From positions 20,894,001 through 20,958,000 of the forward strand of contig JBHGNT010000007.1 in the NCBI GenBank assembly GCA_043228905.1: a DNA stretch of 64,000 bases, given 5' to 3'. The translations under genes were made by a program, and so were the position numbers. Shown here in pieces: positions 44,900-57,097 of this stretch; the first letter of the stretch is position 1, and the number at the start of each line of letters is the position of its first letter. The notes below the pieces were generated by a model. It was given only the letters and a program-made list of their open reading frames with translations. It was not told the DNA's origin and ran no database searches. Origin of the DNA: Azolla caroliniana. Its lineage: Eukaryota > Polypodiophyta.

Positions 44900-46320
44900 A
44901 GTTAAACCTCCGACTGAGTCAGATTAACCTCTTTCTGGATTGGTCTCGTTCGATCGGCTTCCGGTTGGAACGATTTCTGTCCGGGTCGGGCTCGACAGAT
45001 CGAATTTCGACCGAATCCATTTCCTCTTGGTTCAACTTTCGTTTAGAACGGAATTTTTGATGGATCATCTTCCATCCGAACCGACTTCCGACTTTACCTT
45101 CCTTGCCGCCATCTCCTGTCTCTCTTGTCTCACGTCGGTTCTCGGATACAACCACCGAGGTCTCTGGAATTAGTGAGCCAGAATCCTCGGTATTACTGTC
45201 CTCCGTCGTTTCACCCATAGTCACCTTCTCGACTATCTCTCCATCGTATGCATCGGCTTCGACCTTCGTTTTCTCTCCGCCACCTTCCGTCTCTTCGGTC
45301 TCACGTTGCCTTTCGAACGCAACCGCTGAAATGTCTAGAATTATTGTTGGGAAAGTCTCGTCTCAGCCATCCGCCATTGACTTATTCATAGCCACCTCCG
45401 ACTCGATGTCATCTTTCGTGGGTACCTCCTCAATCACGTCCGCCTCGCACTCTTTATCTCCCTTGATCATGCAAGCATCGATTATGCTTACCCCTTTTTC
45501 ACTCGATGTTTCAGACACTTGTGTCCCAAAACCTTCTTCCACCCTTGAAGTAGCATTCGCCACTCTCAAGTCATCAACCTTATCCTTGGTCGTTGTTCTT
45601 TTGCAAGAAGAGAGGATAGCTTGTTCCACACGCTCTCCCATAGTACCATCATATTGTATTTCGGCCTTCATATCGGCCACATCATTCATTCTCAATTGAT
45701 CATCCCTCATGGACCATGTTGATGCCAACGAGATTCTCATCTTCCTCTTATCATGTCTTTGGCATACTCTTTCGACTTCGGCCCAATCCTCGGTGAGACC
45801 ATTTGCAGTGTAATCGTCTTCAAGTTGGATCCCGATGTCCATCCTTTCTTTCCGATCGATCGATCTTACGAACATTAGGACTTTATCCTCCCCCACCAAT
45901 CTTTGTTCCCGTTCTGAGAGTCGAGCAAAACGATGCTCGAACTCTAGGAATGCTTCTCGATAAAACCCATTCGTCGAACTAGCGTCGATCTCGTCCCTTC
46001 GATCTCTCGTAGTCATAAAGATTCTTCAAAGGAACCCCATGTCGGGTTTTGTTGCTGTATCTTGCAGATTTTTTTCTTGTAACTCATCCGTGGCTACCCG
46101 ATTGAAGGATATCACTTGCAATGCTTCTGGTATCCCACATTTCATCATCTCCGCCTTGTAGTCACGTAGATAGCGTGACACATCTTTTTCATTGAATTGT
46201 CTGTTTCGTTGTACGAGCCACTTTTCTATCGTTGTGATCTCCGACATCGCTCGTTGTTCTTATAGCATCCGCTTGAACATTATCATCATCGTGTTCATCG
46301 CCTCTTGTTGATTCTCCATA
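44900..46320 (-). pseudogene. Element D Gag-like protein, broken
   Basis: The start MENQQEAM is readable near 46318-46290. Segments LVQRNRQFNEKDVSRYLRDY (46026-46247), EAFLEFEHRFARLSEREQRL and VLMFVRSIDRKER (45363-46016), and two tail modules near 45340 and 45120 follow the order of the B Gag. A frameshift, a stop and a small deletion lie near 45960-46030. Confidence 0.7.
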
Positions 46321-46335
46321 TCCTTGCCACCTGTC

Positions 46336-46353
46336 TTCATGTCGAGTTCACCA
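46336..46353 (-). promoter_or_regulatory. Element D primer-binding site, tRNA-Trp type
   Basis: Minus-strand TGGTGAACTCGACATGAA, 4 bp from the LTR; two mismatches to the tRNA-Trp complement. Confidence 0.7.
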
Positions 46354-46357
46354 AGTG

Positions 46358-47180
46358 TGTTGTGCCTTTCGACGCCGGATCGTTGCGTGAGTCGGGTGGG
46401 AACCACTAGGGTTTTGGACTAGGAGGAGGAAGAATTTGAGACGAGTCTAGTTATGAATAGATTATTAGAAAGAGAGATAGAAACTTGTGAATCCTACAAG
46501 TATAGTTGTTTTAGTTTATTGTAATCGTAGTAATAAATTGAAATAGTTTAGAATAGATTAGAGTAAATTGAGAAAAGAGATCAAAACTTGTGAATCCCAC
46601 AAGTATTATATTAATCAATATTTATGTAAGAATATGAATGTAGATTGAAAGAAAGAGATATAGAAACCTCGTGAATCCCATGAATATAATTTATTAATTG
46701 GTGTTTTTAGAAATATATCCAATTTCCAAAGTTTTCACACATTACATTGTGCTCCCCATCCTTATATAGTGATGAGAGAGTCTTGACAATCCATGCTTTT
46801 TCTCTAATTATGCCCTCCATGCTTCTTCTATCAATAGACTATATGCTTTCTCTAACATGCTTTTTCTAAAGTCATGCGTTTTTTATCGACTATAGTGTTC
46901 ATGCACGCTAGATGTGCATGTGTAGCTTTTTCTTTTATCATGCGTTTTCCTAAAGTTTATCCTAGCATGAACTTAGCTTTCTATGTGGGACATCTACTTT
47001 TTGAAAGTAATTATATGTTGGTGTAATGGTAAGGCTTCATATTATTAACATGGAGGTACAAGGTTCAAATCTTGCCCTATCCATGTAATATATATTATGA
47101 TATTTCTTTCTTTTTCTTCATATTTATTCAATCTGTTATTTTATACGTTTTTCACGTAGTGTACGAAATACATTACGACA
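46358..47180 (-). repeat. Element D, 5' LTR
   Basis: Pairs with 43911-44719. Minus-strand start TGTCGTAATGTATTTCG; carries the same three stem-loops and tRNA-like boxes (about 47010-47085). Confidence 0.85.
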
Positions 47181-47184
47181 ACGT

Positions 47185-47242
47185 GTATAGAATACTATGC
47201 TAAATTCTCACCACGGGATATTATATGGTCATGCTTGTAACA
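47185..47242 (-). repeat. Element E, 3' LTR, right part
   Basis: gtatagaatact...gtaaca, as at 63179-63236. The adjoining minus-strand gatggggagta is the E polypurine tract. Confidence 0.8.
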
Positions 47243-48440
47243 TACTCCCCATCTTTAAAACATTGCATTCTTGTAATGGAAAGTTAGGGAAGCTAGTTTT
47301 GAGAGTATTTTTGCGTTGCCATGTGGCATCTTTTATTGATTTATCCATCCGTTTTATTTTAAATTTTCGAATTTCTTTAGTACATAATTTTTTTGTTTTA
47401 ACATCGAGAATTCTTTCTGGTACATGTGGTTTAGAAGATAATTCTTCAGAAGTAACCAGAGTTTCAGTTATAACTGTATTGTTGCCAGAACCTAGAAGTT
47501 CTTTTAGACGACTCACATGAAAAACTAGATGAATTTCAACACCATCAGGAAGAACGAGACGATAGGTTGATGACCCAATGCGTTTGAGGACTGTAAAAGG
47601 TCCACAAAACCGTGGGGCTAACTTAGCGCACTTACCCTTAAACAATGTCTTAGAATTGTGAGGCACACGTAAAAATACCTTTTGTCCATGGTTGAATACA
47701 CGAGGTTGCCTATGATGATCGGCATAAAAACGCGCTCTATCTTGAGCTGTTTTTATAATATCTCGTGCAATATGCAATATATCTTGCATATCCCGAAGAA
47801 AGTTTTGCGTACTTTGCAACTCATCATGATGTATATTAACATCAATCGGGGCTCATGGCTGAAAAACATACATCAACATAAAAGGACTATATCCCATCAA
47901 TGTATGCTTGGAGCTATTATAAGAAAACTCCAAAATTGGGAGATAACGTTCCCATTTTGTTGGTTTTGTACCAACGTATGCTCGAAGCATGTCCTCAATA
48001 ATTTGATTTACTCATTCTATTTGTCTATCGGATTGAGGATGATCTGTGGAGCTCATGCTCAATTTAGTTTCTAATTTCTTAAAGACTTGCATCCAGAAGT
48101 TATTAGTAAACTTTGGATCTCGATCACTCACGATATCCATCGGTAACCCATAAAAACGAAATAACTCATCAACGAATTGGTAAGCCAATTCAGAAGTTGT
48201 TACCGGGGTTTTAGTAGCAATCAATCTGGCCATTTTAGTTAGTCTATCAACCACAACCCATATGGCATCATGGCCTTTTTGGGTGCGAGGAAGGCTAACA
48301 ATAAAATCGATTGATATACTTTCCCACTTATTGTTGGGAATGTCCAAGGGATGTAAAAGTCCTACGGCTTTAAGTCGCTCGGCTTTGTTATCCTGACATT
48401 GGTGACATTTAGTCACATAGCTATGTATGTCAGGATGCAT
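47243..48440 (-). pseudogene. Element E integrase
   Basis: At 48012-48440: the zinc-finger end CHQCQDNKAER, the core SIDFIVSLPRTQKGHDAIWV, YGLPMDIVSDRDPKF and HPQSDRQIE, so Asp, Asp and Glu are all kept. At 47229-47819: RARFYADHHRQPRVFNHGQK, KLAPRFCGPF and a chromodomain-like end (KIKRMDKSIKDATW). A stop (tag) lies near 48012, and 47820-48010 is only partly open. Confidence 0.8.
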
Positions 48441-48907
48441 CTTAGGCCAATAGAATTGAGTGGAGATGAGAACGAGTGTACGATGTATTCCAGGGTGCCC
48501 TGTAGAGGGTGCATCATGGCATTAAAAAAGAATTCTCATTTTGACCTCATGCAAATCTGGAACACAAACCTTCCCATTACGGTAGACCAGACCATTAGCA
48601 ATGTGGAAGTATTCCTTCGAGGATGTGGTGGTGTCTGTTCCAGACTAAACTCTTGCCCAATATTTTGCAAAATAACTGTCATCAGGATATTTTCCTCGAA
48701 GGTGATCATAAAGTTCTGATGTTATTTCAGTGAAGCTAAGCATGTTAACTTCACGGATGTGACTTCGTATGTCAACGATAGTGTTCATGGAACCTTTATG
48801 ATATCATATGGAAAAATCAAAGTCCTGGATGAGATCAACCCATTGTGCCTTATGACCTTTCAGGTCTTGTTGGTCACAAAAATATTTCAAGGACTCGTGG
48901 TCCGTAG
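48441..48907 (-). pseudogene. Element E RNase H, C-terminal part
   Basis: TTDHESLKYFCDQQDLKGHK, then QWVDLIQDFDFSI (48804-48900), the end of a gypsy RNase H, reading toward the integrase zinc finger. Interrupted on its upstream side by the solo LTR. Confidence 0.7.
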
Positions 48908-49428
48908 TGTTAGGAAACAGGTCCCTCCGGATGGGAAGTAAAAAGAACAAAGATGATGAGCAAACTCGGCCGAGGCCGAAACCGGATGACGAGTACTCGG
49001 CAACGGAAGACCCGGTGAGAACCAGATGACGAGTACCCGGCAAGAGACGGATGGTGAAGACCCGGTGCGAACTGGATGTGGAGTACCCGGCAACGGAAGA
49101 CCCTGTGAGAACCGGATGACATGTGCCCGGCAAGCGCCGGATGATGTAGGCCCGGTGAGGAGTACTCATCGGATGAAGGGACATATTCGTAAATATGTTT
49201 CTGAGAGTCCATCGGGGCTATATTTGTAAATAGCCGAAAAGTCATATTAGTATAAATATGACTTAGGGAAAACTTAGTATTGTTGTTGTCCCTAGTTTGG
49301 GTTTTCCACGTTAACATCTTGTGTACTCTTCTCTTCACTGTGTCGTGCGTTCATTACCTGTTTTCTGTGTTTTATCCTAGGCTCGGTTGTGGCCGAGCGT
49401 TGTTCATCGGGAGCGTGTGTTCCTGTCA
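48908..49428 (+). mobile_element. Solo LTR of the F family
   Basis: TGTTAGGAAACAGGTCCCTC...TCCTGTCA, 521 bp, flanked by perfect 5-bp duplications cgtag (48903-48907, 49429-49433). Same first 80 bp as the F LTR. The middle has repeated cccggcaa..ggaagacccggtg units (about 49000-49160). It interrupts the RNase H frame of E. Confidence 0.9.
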
Positions 49429-50446
49429 CGTAGTTACCAAAAAATGATTTCTATAAAGATAATGGCGCCATGTTTTGAGCGCATGTATAACTGCAAATAA
49501 TTCCTTTTCTGGAACAGTATACCGACATTGAGAAGAATCAAGTTTCTTACTCTCGAATTCTATTGGTTTACCATCTTGATATAAGGTAGCGCCTATAGCA
49601 TAATCACTTGCATCGGTTTCAACCTCAAAAGGTTTTGAAGGATCGGGTAAAAGAAGTGAAGGAGCCTTGCACACCAGGTCCTTGAGTTCCTTAAAGGCGA
49701 GGTCTAGTGTAGCATTCTAGACAATAGGTTTTGTAGACTTATGTGTTTGACCTTTTAGAAGATCAGTAAACGGCGTTGTCAATTGGGAGTAATTACGAAG
49801 GGATTTTCACAAAAACCCGACAAAACCAAGGAATGATCGAACTTCTCGAATATTTCGAAGAGTGGGCCAAAGCTTGATTTTCTCGATGCGAGAAGGATCA
49901 ATTTCAACTCCTCGTTCGGTTATGAGATGTCCAACATAAGTAATTGATTTCTTGAAGAACTCACATTTTGAGATCTTCGCATAAAACTGTTTGTCACGCA
50001 ATGTTTGTAAAACAAAGCGGACATGTTTAGCATGTTCTAGTAATGTCCAACTATAAACTAAAATATCATCCAAGAAAATAACGACAAATTTTCCAAGTTC
50101 TCGGAAAATGTCATTCATTTCTTGTTGAAATGTAGCCGCAGCATTGGTCAAACCAAAAGGCATCACCAAAAACTCATAATGGCCATAGCGTGTACGAAAT
50201 GCCGTTTTAGGAACATCGTCCTCACTTATACGAATTTGATGGTAGCCAGTACAGAGATCAAATTTTCTAAAATACCAAGCTCCTTGAAGACGATCAATTA
50301 AATCATTAGCCCGAGGCAATGGATACGAATTCTTGATCGTCACAGTCACATTATTCAAGCGTCGGTAATTAATACACATTCACCATGTGGCCTCTTTCTT
50401 TTTAACCAAGAGAATGGGTGCACCCCATGGAGATTTACTATAATGT
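49429..50446 (-). pseudogene. Element E reverse transcriptase and RNase H, N-terminal part
   Basis: RT: WGAPILLVKKKEATW[13 protein letters not shown], [60 protein letters not shown] (catalytic DD kept) and [15 protein letters not shown] (49807-50379). Then RNase H: LLLPDPSKPFEVETDASDYA and ALKTWRHYLY (49426-49674). Broken by a stop near 50380 and another in 49675-49806. Confidence 0.85.
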
Positions 50447-51199
50447 TGTCGCAATGTTTCGCGCGTGCGTGTAGAAGGGCGGGACCACGGGGGTCTTGGA
50501 CTAGGGAGTGACGGAGCGTAGGAAGTCATGATTCACCATTTCCGGGACGCCGGAAACAACCAAAAAGGAGGGAGAGAAGAACACGTGCGCACACCTGACC
50601 GACACATGCACACACAGTGCCGACCCCACTCACGCTTATGTACAGAAACAAAAGTAAGGAAACACTAAAACACCCACGCAGACACCAAAAATGCAGAATC
50701 TTCCATAGGTCTATTTACAAGAAGCAAGATACAACAGTCGTCTACTGCCAAGCCGCCGGTCAGGGAGCTCACGGGCTCGTCGCGCCGAGCGGGGTCTTGC
50801 ACAGCAGACAGGGCAGATACAGACCCTGCAGGTATCAAGCTAGACTCATAGAGTGACGAAGAAGCAGGGGAGGAGGAGAAGAAGACGAAACACTAAAACA
50901 AGAGAGAAAGAGGAAGAGAGAACGTCTCTTCATCTAACGGTATACCCTACTAATACAAAATGGGCAACCCCTTCAGCAAGGGCGCTCCCTCCCTTTTATA
51001 GAACAAGGAGAGGGATCCGTAGCATCGTGGGATAAATCCCTTATTACATGGGATTCTTGTCCCGACTTGATTACTCTTCGGCGCCATAAATGTACAAGGC
51101 TGAGCGCACTAAATGGACAAGGCTGAGTGCACATGCTGCACCCCGCCGATGTAGCGAATATTTCCCGGTTTCCGCCTCTGGCCGAAATTCTTCACGACA
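50447..51199 (-). repeat. Element C, 3' LTR
   Basis: Minus-strand TGTCGTGAAGAATTTCGGCC...TTGCGACA; TATA-like ctataaaaggg near 50990-51000. Next to it, ggtttagtgggggcgaa (51200-51216) is the PPT and the hairpin acgtaccggtggacgt lies at about 51219-51236. Confidence 0.85.
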
Positions 51200-53309
51200 T
51201 TCGCCCCCACTAAACCGCACGTCCACCGGTACGTGCCAAATCCGGTGAAGGGTGAGAGATTTCGGCCGGTGAGAAACCGGTCTTCCGTAATCCGCATCCC
51301 GGCTCGCTGCCGGTTTGAATCGTCGGGTTCGGTTCTTCCTTCGCGCTTACCTCCCTGTAGGTTCGTTAGACCCGTCGATGGGTCCTTCGCTGCGATCTCC
51401 GTAGTACGCGTACTTCCGTTGGCCCTTGTTCGGCCGTATGCACGCTCCGCTCTCCGCCGTATGCCCGATGCCCTCCGCTTGAGGAACGCCCGTAGTGGCC
51501 CGCCTGGCCTCCGTCAACCACTCGCTTTGTCCTGATTGCCGTTCCACGTTGTTTCCCACTGACTTCGTCCCCTCGCCGCCACCTTCCTTCTCCTTGGTCT
51601 TACGTCGCCACGTCGGCTCAGACCGCTAAGGTCTTCGGAACGGTGTGGAGGATCCTTCTCCAGTCTTCGATGCGCTATCTCCGAACCGTGCAAACTATCT
51701 TCGCGTTTGCCTTTCCGCTCCGGCACCTTCGTGTGCCGCATATCCTCGTCCGTTGTTTGGCGCTACCTGTGCCGCACTCCGATTCTTTGCACGCCTTGTC
51801 GGCCCCTTTGTCGGCCAGATCATGCATCTCCGCTCATCCGCATATCGGTGTCCCCTCGCCCCCACCAGCTTGTCATCCCGGACTTGCCGTGTCAGTCTTC
51901 GCTACTCTAACTGAGCTGCCGAGATCTACGAAGTGAGTGTGGAGGATCCTCCTTCGTACTCCCTTGTCATTCCCTGACTCCGACCCTGTGCAGTTCACTA
52001 TGCACCCGTCACCTCGTTTCCGGCACCTCCCTTGTGCTGTCTTTCGCTTCCTTTGTTCTGCACCGCCCGTGCTGAACACCGTCCCGTAGTCACGCTTCGA
52101 TCCGGCCCACGATGGCCACTTGCGAGAGTCTTGTTCCGTCCCAGGTGTGCCTTTCCGGCCCAACACACCTCCCCGTATTTGCCCCTACCGGTTTCGCACT
52201 TCGTCTGCCCCGTCTTACCGACCTTTGTTGACGCCGGGTCCCATTCCTTGCCGCCACCTTCCTTCTCCCTCAGTCTTACGTTGCCACGTTGGCGGAACAG
52301 TCTGGGTCTTCGAAACCGGTGTGAAGATCCCATAGGACCGATCTTCGTTTCGTTGCTTGCCGAAATTCGGGGTCTTTTGTTTGAGTCCCTCTCGGACTCT
52401 CCTCGTGTCTTCCGCGTAGTCGGGTTCCGTTTCCCGCCGCCACCAGCCTTCTCTCGAGGTCTCACGTTGCCACGCTGGCCGAACTGCTGGAGTCTCCGGT
52501 CTGGTGTGGGGATCCCGTAGGACCGGACTTCCTTATGCCCATGACCTTGCCGGTAAGTTCGAAATGGTTCGTAGCCGCATCGCCGGCCTGATACCTTCTT
52601 CCTCTGCTTCCGTCGTCCGATCACGTTCACCTGCCGCCACTAACCTCTCCTACAGGACTCACGTCAGCACTCGGACCGACCGCCGGATCAGTGTGAGGAT
52701 CTTCGCAAACCTCCCATCCACAGTCCTTCGCCTTCGTCCCCTTTCCGCCACCGTTAGTATTTTGGTCTTACATCGACCGTGTTGCTGACTGCCGGAGTCT
52801 CTAGATCCGGTGTGGGGATCCCGTAGGATTGGTTGCTTGCATCCTCACTCACCTGTGCTTCTTTTGAAATCTTCGCCCTCCTTCTCGCGTACCCGCCTCC
52901 ATCTCCCATCTCTCCAGGTCTCACGCCGGCGCTCGTTGCCGGCTGCCTGAGTCTCCGGATAAGACATGGTGTTTCCGTCCCGTAATGATTTGCGGACGCT
53001 CGTTCGGGGTACCGCTCCCCAAGCACGTTCGGTAAGAAGCATCTGGACTTCGATCGATCAAGTGTCGCTTGCACTATTGTACCTTACCGAGCCCTACCGA
53101 TCGGGCTCTATAGCCTGTCCCTGGTCTTTCGCGCCTTGGGCCGGTTTTGGTCGAGTCATCCACATCTGGATCACGCTCCATCCGAATCGGAATGCCAATC
53201 TTTCCGTGCCGCTTCCGTCCTTGGCCTCTTCGCAGGCCGTTTCCCATCCCTCTTCGCTGGCATCGTGCCAAGACTCCTCGTCGGCGCCGTCCTTCTCTCC
53301 GGTCTCATG
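51200..53309 (-). pseudogene. Element C long Gag tail with repeated modules
   Basis: GC-rich; frames on both strands are open in pieces. On the minus strand GIPTPDxE/R-type segments followed by R-x-RE and GGG recur near 52800, 52510, 52330, 51950 and 51640 (plus-strand mark: gtgtggggatcccgtagga and variants). These are diverged copies of the tail module of A and B (ETPAV..RETGETGGG). No enzyme domain seen. Confidence 0.55.
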
Positions 53310-54272
53310 TCAGCACACGGGCTTGACCACCGGAGTCTCCGGAATCCGCATGGAGGGCTCTTCTCCGCTCCCGACCTTGTCCTCGGTTGACAATTCTCCG
53401 CAAGTCGAGAGGGCGTTTTGTTCCGCACCCTTTCCCGTGGTATCGTCGTACCGATCTTCCGCCATCTCGTGGGGCAAGACCGTCTCCTCGGTCTCAGCTT
53501 GCGGCCTCGATCTTTCCTTTTCCTCGAGCATCACCTCAAGAGCCGCGTACGCCTCCGCAATCCTGGCCCCAACGCCGACCCTTGCCGACTCTCTTTGCCG
53601 TTCGGCCTCTTCCCGCTGTGATGGCACGCCGTCACTCGCCTTCCTCTTAGCCTTCTCGGCCCGCTCATTGTCTAGCCATTGGCACACCCTTCCGACCTTC
53701 AACCAGTCCTCCGTAAGCCCATTCGCTCCGTCATCGTCTTCGAGCTCCATCCTGATGGCCTCCTGTTCCGCTTGGTCGATCGACCTGACGAACAATAGGA
53801 CTTTGTCAGCCCCCACCAAACCTTGTTCCCGCTTCGGGAGCCGAGCAAGCCGTCGCTCAAACTCTCAGAACGCCTTCGTCGTGCCCCGGTGGGTCTTTGC
53901 CGATGCTACCCACTGGTCGAAGTCATGTCGTCCCCGGCTCTTCCGTCGTTTTTCATATGCCCGCAGGAGCGCCTCTTCAAAGGCCTCCCACGAACTATGA
54001 GCTTCTCGGAGCTCTTTCACTTCCGCGTTCATACAGATGGCGACAGCCCGACAGAAGAACTCCAGCCTCAACGCTTCGTCCACGTCTCGCTCCTCCATTT
54101 CTGTGTTGTACGCTTCCAAGTAAGATGGGACTTTGTCCCCGTCGAAACGACTGACTCTTTCAACAACTCGCTCAACTGCTTGTTGCGCTGCTTCTCGCCT
54201 CATCACCACTGGTGCAGACTCCAACACCACTTCCGCCACCATCTGCGCGAGGTCGTCGTCTTCCGACTCCAT
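53310..54272 (-). pseudogene. Element C Gag-like protein with one internal stop
   Basis: ATG at 54272. N-terminal part: AQQAVERVVERVSRFDGDK, YLEAYNTEMEERDVDEALRL, SSWEAFEEALLRAYEKR, FDQWVASAKTHRGTTKAF, then TGA (53865-53867). It continues in the same frame with EFERRLARLPKREQG, VLLFVRSIDQAEQ and LTEDWLKVGRVCQ, and a charged tail. The stop replaces the Leu of the AFLEFE motif in B. Otherwise the core is complete. Confidence 0.75.
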
Positions 54273-54287
54273 CCTCCCCTACTGCCT

Positions 54288-54305
54288 TTCATGTCGGGTT
54301 CGCCA
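54288..54305 (-). promoter_or_regulatory. Element C primer-binding site, tRNA-Trp type
   Basis: Minus-strand TGGCGAACCCGACATGAA, 4 bp (tctt) from the LTR; two mismatches to the tRNA-Trp complement. Confidence 0.7.
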
Positions 54306-54309
54306 AAGA

Positions 54310-55066
54310 TATCGCGATGTTTCGCACGTGCGTGTAGAAGGGCGGGACCACGAGGGTCTTGGACTAGGGAGTGACGGAGCGTAGGAAGTCGTGATTAACC
54401 ATTTCCGGGACGCCGGAAACAACCAAAAAGGAGGGAGAGAAGAACACGCGCGCACCCCTGGCCGACACAGGCACACACAGTGCCGACCCCACTCATGCTT
54501 ATGTACAAAAACAAAAGTAAGGAAACACTAAAACACCCACGCAGACACCAAAAACGCAGAATCTTCCATAGGTATATTTACAAGAAGCGAGATACAACAG
54601 TCGCCTATTGCCAAGCCGCCGGTCGGGGAGCTCACGGGTTCGTCACGCCAAGCGGGGTCTTGCACAACAGACAGGGCAGATACAGAAACTGCAGGTATCA
54701 AGCTAGACTCATAGAGTGACGAAGAAGAAGCAGAGGAGGAGGAGAAGAAGAAGAAACCCTAAAACAAGAGAGAAAGAGGAAGAGAGAACGTCTCTTCATC
54801 TAACGGTATACCCTACTAATACAAAATGGGCAACTCCTTCAGCAAGGGCGCTCCCTCCCTTTTATAGAACAAGGAGAGGGATCCGTAGCATCGTGGGATA
54901 AATCCCTTATTACATGGGATTCTTGTCCCAACTTGATTACTCTTCGGCACCATAAAGGCACCCTCGTTATTTAGACTAAATGTACAAGGCTGAGTGCACA
55001 TGCTGCACCCCGCCGATGTAGCGAATATTTCCCGGTTTCCGCCTCTGGCCGAAATTCTTCACGACA
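54310..55066 (-). repeat. Element C, 5' LTR
   Basis: Pairs with 50447-51199. TATA box (minus strand TATAAAA, 54860-54866) inside ctataaaagggagggagcgc. Confidence 0.85.
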
Positions 55067-55620
55067 ACGTATATAACCCATTCGTAAATAGTCCTTGAGT
55101 TGCTTAGATACCTCTTCCTCTTCAGATCGACTTAAGTGATAAGGAGGTAAACTTATTGGTGCAACGCCAGGTACAATATCTATATGATGGTCTATATTAC
55201 GTTTAGGAGGTAACCCATCTGGCAGTTCACTCGGAAAATCATCACAAAAATCATTTAAGATTTCATCAAGTTGTTGTTGTTCAAAATATGTTCATTGAAC
55301 CGAGACATTATCGATATTGTCAACGTGAATGTCCGGATCAAGTACATAATAAAATAGAGTAGAACAATACAACTCAGATATTGATGGAGAGGAAACAATC
55401 GAGAGGGATTGTTTTTTTACACATTGAATAAAATGAGTACAATCGTTCAGTACAAAAGTTATTGAATGGTGAACCCAATCAATAGATAAAGAAGAGTTTT
55501 AATTGTAGAACCAGGGATAACCCAGTATTACATCAGTGGTACAAAGATTCATTACATGGAAGTCTACTTCCTCTATATAAGTATCAATAGAAATTCCTAA
55601 TGAGTGAATCACCCTGTTGA
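55067..55620 (-). pseudogene. Element E, RT N-terminus and protease-RT linker
   Basis: Minus strand: EEVSKQLKDYLRMGYI just before the C insertion point, preceded by LPPKRNIDHHIDIVPG-like sequence, which is the canonical start of a gypsy RT. Contains stops. Confidence 0.7.
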
Positions 55621-56161
55621 TCTATTGTACTCTTCCATCAGCCAAGAGCACCGTATAGGTGTGATCACTTACGATGGGTTGGATTCCCCATATCTGAACC
55701 AAACGATCATTCACAAAGTTGTGTGAGCTTCCAGAATCAAACAAAAATTGTACGAGAGATCCATTGATATACACATTTGCACGTAGTAAATCATTGTGAC
55801 CCAATACATAGTGAGGGAAAGAACATTGACAATTACTTAAATGATATGTATAGACCTGAAGGACATTAGGAATCTGACCTTTATGGTTTGCAGCTTTAGT
55901 TTTGCTGTCATGCTCTTTCCGTTGGAGAGTTCGACATTGCTCTTTTGTATGACCCTTCTTTTTGCAGAATATGCAAAAAGGATGTTGTCGCTTACAATCG
56001 TGATCCATGAATTCATTGGGTGTCTTGCGTTTCCCAGCGAATTGCGACTGCTTAGTCTCGGGTGCTTTGTTGGGTTTTTTGTGGTCCTTCTTCGAAGTGC
56101 GTTGATAGAGAAGAACTATTTCAACGGCCTCTTCGAAGGATTCTGGATCCTTATCGTGCAC
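55621..56161 (-). pseudogene. Element E Gag C-terminus and protease
   Basis: A 179-aa open frame: DPESFEEAVEIVLLYQRT, then a perfect CCHC knuckle CIFCKKKGHTKEQC (near 55940-55980), then protease QFLFDSGSSHNFV (near 55730) and PIVSDHTYTVLLADG. The N-terminal Gag before 56161 is not clearly readable. Confidence 0.8.
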
Positions 56162-56758
56162 TATCTAGTGATAATCCGAATTGGGGATGCCATTGACAAA
56201 ACAAGCTATTTAATGCGTATAAGAGATATGCGAGGCCTTTGCCCATATATGTTTTTTTAAAAGAAACATATATGTCAAGAGTCCTTATTTCCCCCTCGTT
56301 TACCACAAACTTTGTTGGTACATTACATAACCTCAAGTCTCATAATTACGATGGCATATGCCAATGTGCAACCTAATGGTCAAGCCAAATGAGCCCTCTT
56401 TTCGTAGTAGGACCACGTGGCCCATCACATGGTTACGTCATTACGAATGCCTTTCGTAAGAATGATCTCATGGTGGCATTGTATCCATGTAATGAGGAAT
56501 GGATGTTGGATATGTGTGTCATAAGAGCAACCTCACATCAAGGGGGTCAAACCCTATATTCTCAACACCATTGTGGCTAAGATTGTTTCATTACGTAACG
56601 AAATCGAAGTCACCAATAGGGATGTCAACAATCAAAATTTGTTGAAAAAGGGATGGTGACAACACCATTCTCACAAAAATGTGAGGACGGCCACCAAGAT
56701 CCTTTCCCTGAAAAGGAAAACATTCGATATTGAAATCACGTAATACCTTATATACATT
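56162..56758. other. Element E Gag or leader region, unreadable
   Basis: Lies between the recognisable Gag of E and the Copia G insertion. Only short frames; I recognise no motif on either strand. Probably decayed Gag, or an inserted fragment. Confidence 0.35.
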
Positions 56759-57097
56759 GTAAAGAATCAAGAGATGGATTCTTGTAAAGCGGAATAGGTG
56801 TGAACTGTGTGTGTGTGTATGAGATAGAGAGAGAGAGACACACACACAGAGTATACGCAAGGTTAAGTATATTAACAAAGGGGAAAGACACGACTAAATA
56901 CAAGGTGGGAGGAGGGTGCATGGAGCATGGGGAATGTGAAAGCTCATAAGTTATGTGTCATAGAATATGATTCTATGACTCATACTAAATGCTAGAATAC
57001 AAAGAGGTGACTTAATGGTGACTCTTGACCGTTGGAGTGTCTATTCACTCTCAATGTGAGTTCACACACTAGACCAAGTTGATCTTGATTCTCAACA
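56759..57097 (-). repeat. Element G, 3' LTR
   Basis: Preceded on the minus strand by the PPT gcttgagggggcg (57098-57110). Carries the 35-bp deletion relative to the 5' LTR, and a (gt/ga)n stretch near 56808-56850. Confidence 0.85.

Larger units (their letters stand above)
43911..47180 (-). mobile_element. Element D, gag-only LTR retrotransposon
   Basis: Same subfamily as B. LTRs are 43911-44719 (809 bp) and 46358-47180 (823 bp). The target duplication is atgt/acgt (43907-43910, 47181-47184); the unoccupied site cttatccacgtgtatag is present in the other LTR of E at 63171-63187. PBS, PPT, hairpin and Gag remnants present; no pol. More decayed than B. Confidence 0.88.
50447..55066 (-). mobile_element. 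Element C, gag-only LTR retrotransposon
   Basis: LTRs 50447-51199 (753 bp) and 54310-55066 (757 bp); target duplication atgt/acgt (50443-50446, 55067-55070). Removing C and one 4-bp copy restores the E RT frame. Same subfamily as Z: similar LTR ends and a long GC-rich Gag tail. No pol. Confidence 0.9.

Noticed and set aside
53136-54374. Plus-strand ORFs of up to 344 aa over element C
   Set aside because: They are antisense shadows of the GC-rich Gag; the minus strand carries the conserved Gag motifs.
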